A DNA stretch of 17,970 bases from CAZCEC01 sp964497615 (lineage in GTDB: Bacteria > Chloroflexota > Anaerolineae > Anaerolineales > UBA6663): the NCBI GenBank assembly GCA_964497615.1, contig CAZCEC010000101.1, positions 1-17,970 of the forward strand. The letters are read 5' to 3'. Made by a program: the position numbers and the translations under genes. Shown piece after piece: positions 6,057-13,432 of the stretch. The first letter of the stretch is position 1. Every line of letters begins with the position of its first letter. The notes beneath the pieces were generated by a model. It saw only the letters and a list, made by a program, of their open reading frames with translations, had not been told where the DNA came from and made no database searches.

Positions 6057-6720
6057 AGAAATGCAGGCGGCCAGCCGGAGCAATGCGGCCTGGCTGCGCG
6101 ACTTGGCAGGCCAGGGGGACCCGCAGGCAGCCGCTTTGGGCGATCTGCGTGAGCTGCTGCACCGGGCGGCGCTCTATACGCTGAGGCGGACGGGGGTTCA
6201 CGGCGTGACCCTGGCGCGGGGCCAGGTGGAGGAGATTGCCGAGGAGTGCGCCCAGGAGGCGCTGTTGGCGATCCTCGACCGCCTGGCCGACTTCCGCGCC
6301 GAAAGCAAGTTCACGACGTGGGCCTACAAGTTTGCGGTGAACATCGCCTTGACGGCGGCGCGCCGCGAGCGCTGGAAGACCATTTCGCTGGATAGCCTCC
6401 TGGACGAGAGCGAAGCACCCGCGCTGCCGCCGGGCGGCGATCCGGGCGCCGCCTCGCCCGAATGGTCGTCCCAGCAAGCCGAGGTGTGGGCGCTGATGCG
6501 CCAGGTGATGGACACTGAGCTGACGGCCCGGCAGCGGCAAGTGCTGCGGGCGATCGTCTTTGAGGGGGTGCCCCTGGATGAGGTGGCGCGGCACTTGAAG
6601 TCGAACCGAAACGCCGTGTACAAGCTCGTGCACGACGCCCGGCGCAAGCTTAAGGCGGGCCTGGCAGCCCGCGGCTACCCGGTCGGGGACATTCTGGATA
6701 TGTTCAGCGCGCGGGGGTAA
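6049..6720 (+). CDS. ECF-type RNA polymerase sigma factor
   Basis: The 223-residue protein has the two-domain ECF layout. Region 2 is at about 68-108 (EECAQEALLAILDRLADFRA, ESKFTTWAYKFAVNIALTAA). Region 4 is at about 158-212 (ELTARQRQVLRAIVFEGVPL, DEVARHLKSNRNAVYKLVHD), which is the -35-reading helix-turn-helix. The start is uncertain: GTG 6049 or ATG 6061, neither with a clear Shine-Dalgarno. A -10-like GATACA at 6035-6040 would give a nearly leaderless GTG start. The next gene, 43 bp downstream, encodes a zinc-finger anti-sigma factor, the usual partner. The divergent flavoprotein-folE operon could be a target, which is inference. Confidence 0.92.
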   Translation: MGTEMQAASRSNAAWLRDLAGQGDPQAAALGDLRELLHRAALYTLRRTGVHGVTLARGQVEEIAEECAQEALLAILDRLADFRAESKFTTWAYKFAVNIALTAARRERWKTISLDSLLDESEAPALPPGGDPGAASPEWSSQQAEVWALMRQVMDTELTARQRQVLRAIVFEGVPLDEVARHLKSNRNAVYKLVHDARRKLKAGLAARGYPVGDILDMFSARG

Positions 6721-6763
6721 GAATCGGACGGGCAGTGCCACTAAGACTCAGCGAGAAAACGCT

Positions 6764-7048
6764 ATGAGCGAGCAACCATTGACTCCCCTCTGGCGCCAGC
6801 TGCTGCGCCAGCTGGAGGCGACCCAGGATCACGAATTGTCGTGTTCGGAGTGCTTCGAGCAGATCTCCGACTACGTGGACCTGGAGTTAGCCGGCGCGCC
6901 CGTCGCCGAGCGCCTGCCCCTGCTGCGCCAGCACCTGGGTCAGTGCCGCGTCTGCCGTGAGGAGTACGAAGTGCTGCATGAATTGGCATTGGCAACGGCC
7001 AGGGGAGAGCTGCCCTCAGACGACGAGCTTCTCAATTCGGTCGACTGA
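6764..7048 (+). CDS. Zinc-finger anti-sigma factor, soluble
   Basis: The 94-residue protein carries Cys27-x2-Cys30 (SCSECFEQISDYVDLEL) and the anti-sigma zinc-binding signature His57-x3-Cys61-x2-Cys64 (RQHLGQCRVCREEYEVL). It has no membrane segment, so it would sense its signal in the cytoplasm, in the manner of redox-responsive ZAS-type proteins. Directly downstream of the ECF sigma gene, it is expected to hold that sigma factor inactive; release by thiol oxidation or metal loss is known for the class but not shown here. No strong ribosome site precedes the ATG, so translation may be coupled to the sigma gene. Confidence 0.85.
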   Translation: MSEQPLTPLWRQLLRQLEATQDHELSCSECFEQISDYVDLELAGAPVAERLPLLRQHLGQCRVCREEYEVLHELALATARGELPSDDELLNSVD

Positions 7049-7260
7049 AGCCAGGCACGCGTTTTGAGGGAATGGGTGTCCGTGTCGACGTGCCGCACTA
7101 CCCGCAAGTTCTGCCTGCCGCTCGGAAGCGAGCCTGACATTGAGCGAGGCGAGCGCATCGGATGGAACCGCCACAATAAGCCGGCGTGCGAGTAGGACAA
7201 AAGTAGGACGTAGGCGTTAGCAGCGCGCAGAAACAATCATCCTATTGGACAGTTGGGTGC
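7049..7260. other. Non-coding stretch upstream of the tRNA fragment; no gene recognised
   Basis: After the anti-sigma stop, both strands were read and no protein resembling a family was found. The plus strand contains short frames with early stops and a small hairpin GCTCG-gaag-CGAGC near 7119-7132. The sequence just before the tRNA fragment does not contain its missing 5' half, so an old junction probably lies near 7250-7265. Confidence 0.4.
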
Positions 7261-7262
7261 GA

Positions 7263-7294
7263 AAGGGTTGCGGGTTCGAGTCCTGCACGGCCCA
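7263..7294 (+). pseudogene. 3' fragment of a tRNA gene (T-arm and acceptor strand)
   Basis: GCGGG-TTCGAGT-CCTGC (7270-7286) is a standard T-arm with a GTTCGA-type loop and one G-T pair. It is followed by ACGGCCC (7287-7293), a 7-nt acceptor strand, and discriminator A. The matching 5' acceptor (GGGCCGT) and D-arm are absent at the required distance (near 7222), so the tRNA is incomplete. A rho-independent terminator follows at the spacing expected for a real tRNA gene. Such 3' ends are the usual attachment sites of integrases, so this may be an att remnant. Confidence 0.6.
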
Positions 7295-7309
7295 CACAAA
7301 ATTCACCGA

Positions 7310-7335
7310 GAAAACCCGCTGTTCGGCGGGTTTTC
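7310..7335 (+). terminator. Rho-independent terminator after the tRNA fragment
   Basis: GAAAACCCGC (7310-7319) and GCGGGTTTTC (7326-7335) form a 10-bp perfect stem with a 6-nt TGTTCG loop and an A-tract/T-tract at the stem base. It lies 15 bp past the tRNA 3' end, as in normal tRNA genes, and would work in either direction. Confidence 0.8.
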
Positions 7336-7348
7336 GAGTTCTGGCCAA

Positions 7349-7397
7349 GTGAACACGTGCTATGAAACACCGGGTCAATCCGTGACTTCGTGTTCAC
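7349..7397. repeat. 9-bp inverted repeat GTGAACACG / CGTGTTCAC
   Basis: GTGAACACG (7349-7357) and CGTGTTCAC (7389-7397) are exact inverted copies 31 bp apart, in the non-coding gap between the tRNA terminator and the oxidoreductase stop. Two operator half-sites or the ends of a small decayed element are possible; I cannot decide. Confidence 0.4.
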
Positions 7398-7475
7398 GGC
7401 AAAATCAAAGTTGGGGGTGGTGCTTTCAACCATCCTTATCCTACCTGGATCTCACGCGACTGGTCTACTGAAGGG

Positions 7476-7495
7476 CCGAGCTGAGCTACGCCAGC
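7476..7495 (-). other. tRNA-like 5' fragment (acceptor plus D-stem)
   Basis: On the minus strand GCTGGCG-TA-GCTC-AGCTCGG has the order of a tRNA 5' end: a 7-nt acceptor, the universal TA, a 4-nt D-stem and the AG...GG D-loop. After that the sequence departs (a 7-nt insertion, then GTAGACC instead of GTAGAGC), and no matching 3' acceptor is seen. It does not pair with the 3' fragment at 7263-7294, so it is from a different tRNA. The match is short and could be accidental. Confidence 0.3.
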
Positions 7496-7498
7496 CGC

Positions 7499-8485
7499 CT
7501 AGTGTGCGACCGTCACCACCACGTTGCCGTTCTTGTGACCCTGGTCGACGTAGCGATGGGCCTCCACCAGCTGCTCAAGCGGGTAGCTCCGGTCAATGGC
7601 CGGTTTGAGTTGGCCGGCTTCGATTAGGTCCTTCAGGTAGAGTAAGTCTTCCGCTGTCTGGCTACCTGATCCACTGATGACTTGCTTGCTGCCCGTGGTC
7701 GTCCAGCGCGCGCGCAGCCGCGTTGACAGCCCCGGATTGACCAGGAGATAACGCCCTTGGGAAGTGAGCGCACGCAGGCTCCGCGAAAAAGAGCTCTTGC
7801 CGACTACATCAAAGATAACATCGTACACCTGGCCCGACCGCGTGAAGTCCTCGTGCGCGTAATCAATGACGCGATCCGCCCCAATCGAGCGCAGCATATC
7901 TAGCTTTTCGGCGCTGTCCACGGCCGTCACCTGCGCCCCGCGCAGCCTGGCCATCTGGATCAGCATAGTCCCGATGCTGCCGCCCGCGCCGTTGATTAGC
8001 ACCCTTTCTCCGCGCTGGACGCTGCTCTTTCGAAAGAAGTGCAAAGCCTCCAGGCCGCCCACCGGTACCGCGGCGGCTTCAGCGTAGCTCAGGTTGGCCG
8101 GCTTGATCGCTAGGGCGCCGCCCATCATCCCCGGCGCTTCAGGCATACATTTGTACTCTGCGTATGCGCCCAGACTGAAGCTGGTCGTGGCAAAGACCTG
8201 ATCGCCTGCTTTGAAAAAGCGCACCGCCTTACCCACTGCTTCAATCTCACCGGCCAGTTCCTGTCCCAGGACGATGGGCTTGGGCCGAATGAAGGTCATA
8301 TAGAACCAGAACGGCAGCCTGAACTCCACAGGGAGCTTCAGATTGCGCACCTCAGCGTCCCCGGCGAAAACCGTCGTCGCGTGGATTTTGATCAGGACTT
8401 CGTTGTCCTTGGGGACCGGCCTGGCGACCTCCTGGAGCTGGAGCACGTCCGGCGGCCCAAACTTGGTCATGACAATCGCTTTCAT
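7499..8485 (-). CDS. Zinc-free MDR NAD(P)H:quinone oxidoreductase-like protein
   Basis: The 328-residue protein belongs to the medium-chain dehydrogenase/reductase superfamily, quinone-oxidoreductase branch: MKAIVMTKFGPPDVLQLQEV at the start, GQELAGEIEAVGKAV near 74, PVGGLEALHFF near 141, and the NADP-binding GAGGSIG at 166-172. The catalytic-zinc Cys/His set of alcohol dehydrogenases is absent. It would reduce quinones or activated alkenes or aldehydes with NADPH. Its ATG has GGGAGAAGG upstream. It is the last gene of a minus-strand operon, 29 bp after a clear paralogue. It is slightly longer than that paralogue because of an insertion around 255-275. Confidence 0.88.
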   Translation of the reverse strand: MKAIVMTKFGPPDVLQLQEVARPVPKDNEVLIKIHATTVFAGDAEVRNLKLPVEFRLPFWFYMTFIRPKPIVLGQELAGEIEAVGKAVRFFKAGDQVFATTSFSLGAYAEYKCMPEAPGMMGGALAIKPANLSYAEAAAVPVGGLEALHFFRKSSVQRGERVLINGAGGSIGTMLIQMARLRGAQVTAVDSAEKLDMLRSIGADRVIDYAHEDFTRSGQVYDVIFDVVGKSSFSRSLRALTSQGRYLLVNPGLSTRLRARWTTTGSKQVISGSGSQTAEDLLYLKDLIEAGQLKPAIDRSYPLEQLVEAHRYVDQGHKNGNVVVTVAH

Positions 8486-8514
8486 CGGCCTTCTCCCAAT
8501 GGGTAGAGGGTGGG

Positions 8515-9435
8515 TCAGTGCAGCGGTGCCGGCTCACTAGTGAGCACCACGCTGCCCCGCTTGCGCCCGGTCTCGACGTACCGGTGCGCGTCGGCGGCTT
8601 GCGCCAGGGGATAGCGGCGATCGATGACCGCTTTGAGGGCCTCCGCCTCCGCGAGCTCCCGGAGGAAGTTCAGATCATCCGTGTTCTCGCGGGTGATCGT
8701 CGCCACCGAAATATACCGGCCGCCTGGCTTGAGGGCCTGCTTGCTGCGCGCGGCCGAGCTCTTGCCGACAGCGTCGAAGATCAGATCGTACGTCTCACTC
8801 CGCTGAGCAAAGTCCTCCCGGGTGTAGTCAATGACGTGTTCCGCCCCCAAGGACCGAACCAGGGCTGCATTCGCGCCGCTGGAGACCCCGGTGACCTCGG
8901 CCCCAAAGTGCCGGGCCAACTGGACCGCAAAGGTCCCCACGCTGCCGGAAGCGCCGTAGATCAGCACCTTTTGCCCAGCCTGGACCTGGCCCCGGCGCAG
9001 CAGCTGCAAGGCGGTCATGCTGCCGACGGGCAACGCGGCGGCTTCGGCATAAGACAGGTTGGCCGGTTTGCGCGCCAGCACCCCGCTCGGCCAGGTTTCT
9101 GGCAGGCAGACATACTCGGCGTTGGCGCCGACGCTCAGGCCGGTGGTTGTTCCGAAGACCTGATCGCCGACCGCGAAGCGGGTGACACCCTCACCGACCG
9201 CCTCTACTTCGCCGGCCAACTCGTGCCCGGGGATGCGCTTGCGGCGGTGGGGGCTGAGCAGCCGCATGGGCACCCACATCCAGGCGGGCAGCCGCCGCAG
9301 CATCACATCGCCGACGGTGACGGTGGCTGCATAGACGCGGATCAGGACCTCGTTCGCCCCCGGCACCGGTTTGGCCACTTCCTGTAGCTGAAGCACCTCG
9401 GGCGGTCCGGCGTGGGTGGAGATAATGGCTTTCAT
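8515..9435 (-). CDS. Zinc-free MDR NAD(P)H:quinone oxidoreductase-like protein (paralogue)
   Basis: The 306-residue protein parallels the neighbour along its whole length: MKAIISTHAGPPEVLQLQEV, GHELAGEVEAVGEGV near 70, KPANLSYAEAAALPVGSMTA near 123, and the NADP motif GASGSVG at 161-167. It lacks the structural and catalytic zinc ligands. AAAGGACACGCACATG gives a good ribosome site. The tandem pair suggests an old duplication with divergence of the substrate pocket (the segment around 45-68 differs most). It lies 79 bp downstream of the DUF4386 gene and is probably controlled by the operator at 10344-10376. Confidence 0.88.
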   Translation of the reverse strand: MKAIISTHAGPPEVLQLQEVAKPVPGANEVLIRVYAATVTVGDVMLRRLPAWMWVPMRLLSPHRRKRIPGHELAGEVEAVGEGVTRFAVGDQVFGTTTGLSVGANAEYVCLPETWPSGVLARKPANLSYAEAAALPVGSMTALQLLRRGQVQAGQKVLIYGASGSVGTFAVQLARHFGAEVTGVSSGANAALVRSLGAEHVIDYTREDFAQRSETYDLIFDAVGKSSAARSKQALKPGGRYISVATITRENTDDLNFLRELAEAEALKAVIDRRYPLAQAADAHRYVETGRKRGSVVLTSEPAPLH

Positions 9436-9514
9436 GTGCGTGTCCTTTCGGAAACCCCCAATAGGGCGGTTATTGCGGTCAGAGTCTCGCTGCGTAGCTC
9501 GTTGGCGCGGGGTG

Positions 9515-10258
9515 TCAAGCCGCCTCGTCGTAGGCCGCCGGCTGGAAACCCTTGAAGATGAGCCACAGCCCTACGGCCAGTTCAAACAGCCCGCCGGGCA
9601 GGGCTAGCATGACGCCGATGTGGATCCCAAAGATTTCAGCGACGGCCCCGGTCATGAAGACCGCGTAGCCGGCAAAGCCCCAGGCCGCCAGGAAGCGGGG
9701 GATCAGCCGGGTGCGGTACAAGAGCGCACATAAGAACAGGCTCGCGAGCCCGAGCGACAGCATGGCGAATTGATACGCCATGGTATTCGACTGGGCCAGG
9801 AGTGACCCTAAGGCCATGGCCCAACCGCTGCTCGCCTGTCCGGCAGCAGCACCGAGTTGTCCTAACGGAGCGAGCATCAGCAGGAAGACCACTCCGACGG
9901 CCAGAAAGAGCCCTTCGGCGATCCGCGCGGCCAGGTAGGCCAGGGCGGTGCGCTGGCCGTGCTTCGCCAGAATCGGGAAGAACAGAACGCCCAACCCCAC
10001 GACCGCTACGGAGTTCAACAACATGAGAAAGCCGCCGATGCTCAGGGTGACCTCGTGGGCGGCCATGGTAGCCAGATAGTCGGGAGCGCTCGTCACCGAC
10101 GTCACCAGCCCAAAGCCGATGCCGTATAGAAAGAACGCTGACACAAACAATACTCCGATGGCCGCCGAATAAGCTCGCCGTGAACCGGTATCGGTGCGGC
10201 TGGAGCTGCCGGGGGTGAGCGGGGTGCTGGTGGCTGGCTTAAGGGTTTGAGTGGCCAT
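9515..10258 (-). CDS. DUF4386-type multi-pass membrane protein
   Basis: The protein (247 residues from ATG 10258) has a Ser/Thr-rich hydrophilic N-terminus of about 30 residues and then six or so hydrophobic helices: AAIGVLFVSAFFLYGIGFGL, LSIGGFLMLLNSVAVVGLGV, LFLAVGVVFLLMLAPLG, AMLSLGLASLFLCALLY, AAWGFAGYAVFMTGAVAEIF and the last near 225. The RLIPRFLAAWGFAGY and LPGGLFELAVGLWLIFKGF motifs fit the DUF4386 family, whose function is unknown. Two in-frame ATGs exist (10264 and 10258); AGGAGA directly abuts the first and is 6 bp from the second, so the second is preferred. It is the first gene of the operon facing the LuxR-type regulator. Confidence 0.88.
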   Translation of the reverse strand: MATQTLKPATSTPLTPGSSSRTDTGSRRAYSAAIGVLFVSAFFLYGIGFGLVTSVTSAPDYLATMAAHEVTLSIGGFLMLLNSVAVVGLGVLFFPILAKHGQRTALAYLAARIAEGLFLAVGVVFLLMLAPLGQLGAAAGQASSGWAMALGSLLAQSNTMAYQFAMLSLGLASLFLCALLYRTRLIPRFLAAWGFAGYAVFMTGAVAEIFGIHIGVMLALPGGLFELAVGLWLIFKGFQPAAYDEAA

Positions 10259-10317
10259 TGGCATTCTCCTGTTTGTCCGTACGGCTGGTCGCTTGGGCTT
10301 GGCTTGATCTGGACATC

Positions 10318-10323
10318 AGCATA
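10318..10323 (-). promoter_or_regulatory. -10-like element TATGCT of the DUF4386 operon
   Basis: On the minus strand TATGCT begins exactly 20 bp after the 33-bp operator, the same distance as TAAGCT in the plus-strand copy at 13433. Start of transcription near 10311 leaves about 50 nt of leader. No -35 is visible; the operator end occupies that position, as in activator-dependent promoters. Confidence 0.6.
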
Positions 10324-10343
10324 GCGGACGGCCAAGTGCCGCG

Positions 10344-10376
10344 TATCCACCCAAAGGTGGGTTGGTGGGTGGAGAT
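10344..10376 (-). promoter_or_regulatory. Predicted LuxR/MalT operator, copy 1
   Basis: The 33-bp element matches 30 of 33 positions with a copy at 13380-13412 when both are read toward their target genes. Inside it, TCCACCCA (10346-10353) and TGGGTGGA (10366-10373) form an outer 8-bp palindrome; CCACC-caaa-GGTGG is nested within, so it holds several CCACC/GGTGG half-sites. It lies between the minus-strand DUF4386 operon and the regulator gene and points at the former. Binding by the adjacent LuxR-type protein is inferred from location and duplication. Confidence 0.7.
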
Positions 10377-10496
10377 CTGCGGCCGCAAGACCTGGCTGTG
10401 AGCGGGATGGCATAGCCTGTGTGGGTTGCGGTGTGCTTAGGGGGCCTGGGAAATACAACCGGCTGCACCTTTGGCGCACTGTTACGGGACGCCGTG

Positions 10497-10502
10497 TATA
10501 CT
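10497..10502 (+). promoter_or_regulatory. Possible -10 (TATACT) of the LuxR-type regulator gene
   Basis: TATACT differs from TATAAT at one position and lies 19 bp before the chosen ATG at 10521, so transcription would begin around 10508-10510 with a very short leader. TTGGCG at 10471 is a weak -35 at a long spacing. This supports the start at 10521 over the longer in-frame one at 10419. Confidence 0.45.
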
Positions 10503-10520
10503 TATGGATCCATTCCGGCC

Positions 10521-13346
10521 ATGACTTCCCTTGGCAACCTGCCGCCCCACCTGCTGGCTACCAAACTCAGGCCGCCGACGGCCCGGGACCAGTGGGTGAC
10601 CCGGCCGCGCCTGATCGAGAAGATCGAGGCCGGTCTGCAGCGCAAGTTGTGCATCGTTGCGGCCCCAGCCGGGTTTGGCAAGACCAGCTTGATCAGCGCC
10701 TGGCCGGCTGCCGCCACCGAAGCTGGCCGCGGAGTGGCGCTGGCCTGGGTGTCGCTAGATGCGGGCGACAACGACCCGCCCCTCTTCTGGAGCTATGTGC
10801 TGGCGGCGCTCGACTCCGTGGCGCCGGGCGCCGGCGCACCCGCGCTGACCGTGCTCCAAACGCCACAGCCGCCGCGCATCGAATACCTTTTGACCCAGGT
10901 GCTGAACGCGTTTGCCGCGTGGATGACAGACACGCCCGGCCGCTATGTGGCCCTGGTGCTCGAGGACTATCACGTCATTACGGCGCCGGTGATTCACGCG
11001 GCCCTGACCTGGCTGGTTGACCATTTGCCGGACAGGCTGCACGTGGTTATCGTCACGCGGGCGGACCCGCCGCTGCCGCTGGCGCGGCTGCGGGCCAGCG
11101 GGGACCTGGTCGAGGTGCATGCCGACGATCTGCGCTTCACGTTGGACGAGGCCGCGGCCTTTCTCAACCAGATGATGGGGCTGGCGCTCACCGCCGCCGA
11201 CCTGACCGCCCTGGAGGCCCGCACCGAAGGCTGGATCGCCGGCCTGCAGCTCGCCGCGCTGGCGCTGCGCGACAGCCAGGACCGCGCCGCCTTCATCCGT
11301 AGCTTCGCCGGCACCAACCGCTATATCGTCGACTACCTGGCCGCCGAAGTCCTGGAGCGCCAACCCGCCCACCTCCAGACTTTCCTGCTCCACACGTCCA
11401 TCCTGGACCGGTTGTGTGGCCCGTTATGCGATGCCGTCCTTGGAAAGGATGAAGGCGGAAGGATGAAGGATGAAAAAGACCCTTTCATCCTTCATAATTC
11501 ATCCTTCATCCTTGAGTCTCTGGAGCGCGCCAACCTATTCGTCGTGCCCCTGGACGCTGACCGCCAATGGTATCGTTACCATCATCTGTTCGCCGACGTA
11601 TTGCGGCAGCGCCTGTCGCGGACAGTGTCCGGCGCGGAAATAGCCGCGCTGCACGAGCGAGCCAGCGCCTGGTACGAGCAGGAGGGGCTGGCGGCCGAGG
11701 CCATCCATCACGCGCTGCTGCTGCCGGATGCCCGGCGCGCGGTCCGCTTGATTGAGCAGCACGGCCTCAGGGCTATCGTCGGCGGGCAACTACAGACCGC
11801 ATTGGCCTGGCATAATCAACTCCCCGAAGACTTGCGGCGGTCCCGCCCGGTGCTCGGCATTCATCATGCCCTGGCGCTGTTGTTCATCGGCGACCTGGCC
11901 GGCGCTGAGGTCCGCCTCCAAGACGCCGAAAGCTGCATTGGGCCGGAGGCGCCGCCGGCCGCCGTGGCGCTCACTCAGGGCAATGCGGCCGCCATCCGCG
12001 CCAACATCGCCCTGTACACCGGCGATGTGGCCGGCTGCGTGGCCTACGGCGAACAGGTGCTGCGCCTGCTGCCCGAGACCGAGGTGATTGCCAGAACGAC
12101 GGCCCGGCTGCACGTGGCGCGCGCCTTCCGCGTGACGGGCGATGTAACGCCTGCTACCGAGCGACAAGCGGCCGCGGTCGTCCAGCCTATTCGGGCTTCA
12201 GGCAACCTGCTGGCCAGCCTGACGGGGCTGATCAACCTGGCCCGCCTGCAGGCGCTGCAGGGACGCTTGCGGGCGGCGGCGGCGACCTATGGTGAAATCG
12301 TCCCGCTGGCCGGCGGGCCAGACGTAGTGCGGGGTGTGTTCGGGAGCATGCCCTATTACGCCGGCCTGGGCGACATCCACCGGGAATGGAATGCACTGGA
12401 CGCGGCTGGCGAGTACCTGGACCAGGCGGCGGCGCTCGCCCATAGCATGGTCACGCTGGACGCCGAGTACGCCACGCAGGGCTATCTGGCCCTGGCGCGC
12501 CTGCAGCACGCGCGCGGTGAACCAGCGCCGGCCCAGGCGACGCTGGAAGCGGTCAGCGATCTGGCCCGGCGGCGCGGTTTCGTCCCTCACCTGATCACCC
12601 GCATCGCGGCGGCGCAGGCCCAACTGGCGCTGGCCGCCGGCCATCTGCCTGCGGCCGTTGCCTGGGCCGAGGCGAGCGGGCTGGGGGCCGAAGATGCGCT
12701 GGCCTATCCGCGCGAGGCCGAATACCTGGTGCTGGCGCGGGTTTGGATCGCGCAGGCGCGTGAGGGCGCCGCGGGCGGCCTCCTGCCGCGGGCCTTGCGT
12801 CTACTGGATCGGCTCATGGCCGACGCCGCGGCAAAGGCCCGCGGGGCGAGCGTTCTGGAAATCCTGATCCTGCAGGCGCTGGCGCTCGCGGCCCAGGGGA
12901 ATGGCCCAGACGCGCTGGCCGCGCTGGGGCAGGCGCTCAGCCTGGCCGCGCCCGGAGGTTATGTGCGGCTGTTTGTGGATGAAGGGCCGCCGATGCGGGT
13001 ACTGCTCCAGCGGCTGGACCCGGGTGTGGTCGCCAGCCGGCCGGATTACGTGCCGCTGCTCCTGGCCGCCTTCGCGGCCGGGCCAGGGGCCGTCCGTGGG
13101 CGGCCCGAACCCACCGGCCAACTGGCGCCCCCATCGGCCCCAGCCACGCTTGCCGAACCGCTCACCGAACGCGAGCGCGAGGTGCTGCGCCTGATCGCCG
13201 CTGGCCACTCGAACGCCGAAATCGCGAAGGCGCTGGTGATTGCCGTGAGCACCGTCAAGACCCATACCAACACCATTTTCGGCAAGCTGGGCGTCGCCAG
13301 CCGCACCCAGGCGGTGGCCCGCGCGCGCGAACTGCACCTGCTTTAG
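10521..13346 (+). CDS. MalT-like LuxR-family regulator (STAND ATPase-TPR-HTH)
   Basis: The 941-residue protein has the layout of large ATP-binding LuxR (LAL/MalT) regulators. The P-loop is AAPAGFGKTSL at 47-57, a Walker B-like VALVLEDYH is at 143-151, and the STAND NTPase module runs to about 300. LFVVPLDADRQWYRYHHLFA follows near 340-360, then a long helical TPR-like sensor region of about 400-830, and a C-terminal LuxR helix-turn-helix at about 881-941 (LTEREREVLRLIAAGHSNAE, IAKALVIAVSTVKTHTNTIF). In this class ATP and an inducer bound by the TPR region drive oligomerisation and activation. The upstream 34 codons from 10419 do not resemble the family and are excluded. An in-frame palindromic insertion lies at residues 309-331. 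Matching operators at 10344 and 13380 flank the gene. The inducer is unknown. Confidence 0.93.
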   Translation: MTSLGNLPPHLLATKLRPPTARDQWVTRPRLIEKIEAGLQRKLCIVAAPAGFGKTSLISAWPAAATEAGRGVALAWVSLDAGDNDPPLFWSYVLAALDSVAPGAGAPALTVLQTPQPPRIEYLLTQVLNAFAAWMTDTPGRYVALVLEDYHVITAPVIHAALTWLVDHLPDRLHVVIVTRADPPLPLARLRASGDLVEVHADDLRFTLDEAAAFLNQMMGLALTAADLTALEARTEGWIAGLQLAALALRDSQDRAAFIRSFAGTNRYIVDYLAAEVLERQPAHLQTFLLHTSILDRLCGPLCDAVLGKDEGGRMKDEKDPFILHNSSFILESLERANLFVVPLDADRQWYRYHHLFADVLRQRLSRTVSGAEIAALHERASAWYEQEGLAAEAIHHALLLPDARRAVRLIEQHGLRAIVGGQLQTALAWHNQLPEDLRRSRPVLGIHHALALLFIGDLAGAEVRLQDAESCIGPEAPPAAVALTQGNAAAIRANIALYTGDVAGCVAYGEQVLRLLPETEVIARTTARLHVARAFRVTGDVTPATERQAAAVVQPIRASGNLLASLTGLINLARLQALQGRLRAAAATYGEIVPLAGGPDVVRGVFGSMPYYAGLGDIHREWNALDAAGEYLDQAAALAHSMVTLDAEYATQGYLALARLQHARGEPAPAQATLEAVSDLARRRGFVPHLITRIAAAQAQLALAAGHLPAAVAWAEASGLGAEDALAYPREAEYLVLARVWIAQAREGAAGGLLPRALRLLDRLMADAAAKARGASVLEILILQALALAAQGNGPDALAALGQALSLAAPGGYVRLFVDEGPPMRVLLQRLDPGVVASRPDYVPLLLAAFAAGPGAVRGRPEPTGQLAPPSAPATLAEPLTEREREVLRLIAAGHSNAEIAKALVIAVSTVKTHTNTIFGKLGVASRTQAVARARELHLL
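11445..11513. repeat. In-frame palindromic insertion inside the LuxR-type gene
   Basis: Two 31-nt arms (11445-11475 and 11483-11513) are inverted copies, with mismatches only in a block of about 7 positions in the middle, around a 7-nt loop. Each arm is built from GGATGAA units. The region is AT-richer than the gene around it. It is translated as a KDEGGRMKDEKDPFILHNSS-type peptide at residues 309-331, in a loop between LDRLCGPLCDAVLG and LESLERANLF, which are normally close together in this family. It looks like a mobile palindromic repeat tolerated in-frame. Confidence 0.75.
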
Positions 13347-13379
13347 CCCCAAATCCCCGCCCGGCCGCATCGGCGGCCC

Positions 13380-13412
13380 ATCTCCACCCGCCAACCCACC
13401 CTTAGGTGGATA
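13380..13412 (+). promoter_or_regulatory. Predicted LuxR/MalT operator, copy 2
   Basis: This element has 30 of 33 bases in common with the copy at 10344-10376 read on the opposite strand; the three differences are at 13390, 13401 and 13404. It begins 34 bp past the regulator's stop and points at the plus-strand genes starting at 13475. It contains CCACCC and GGTGGA half-sites as in copy 1. The shared orientation and promoter distance indicate common control. Confidence 0.7.
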
Positions 13413-13432
13413 CAGGCCTTCCCCTGGCGCGC

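Noticed and set aside
7242..7433. 63-codon minus-strand frame ending in a GRAGLEPATLSHPTV-type peptide
   Set aside because: That peptide is the well-known false translation of the antisense of a tRNA 3' end, here the fragment at 7263-7294.
10419..10520. Longer N-terminus for the LuxR-type regulator
   Set aside because: The 34 extra residues do not look like the family, and a good -10 (TATACT, 10497-10502) lies inside them, so transcription probably begins downstream.
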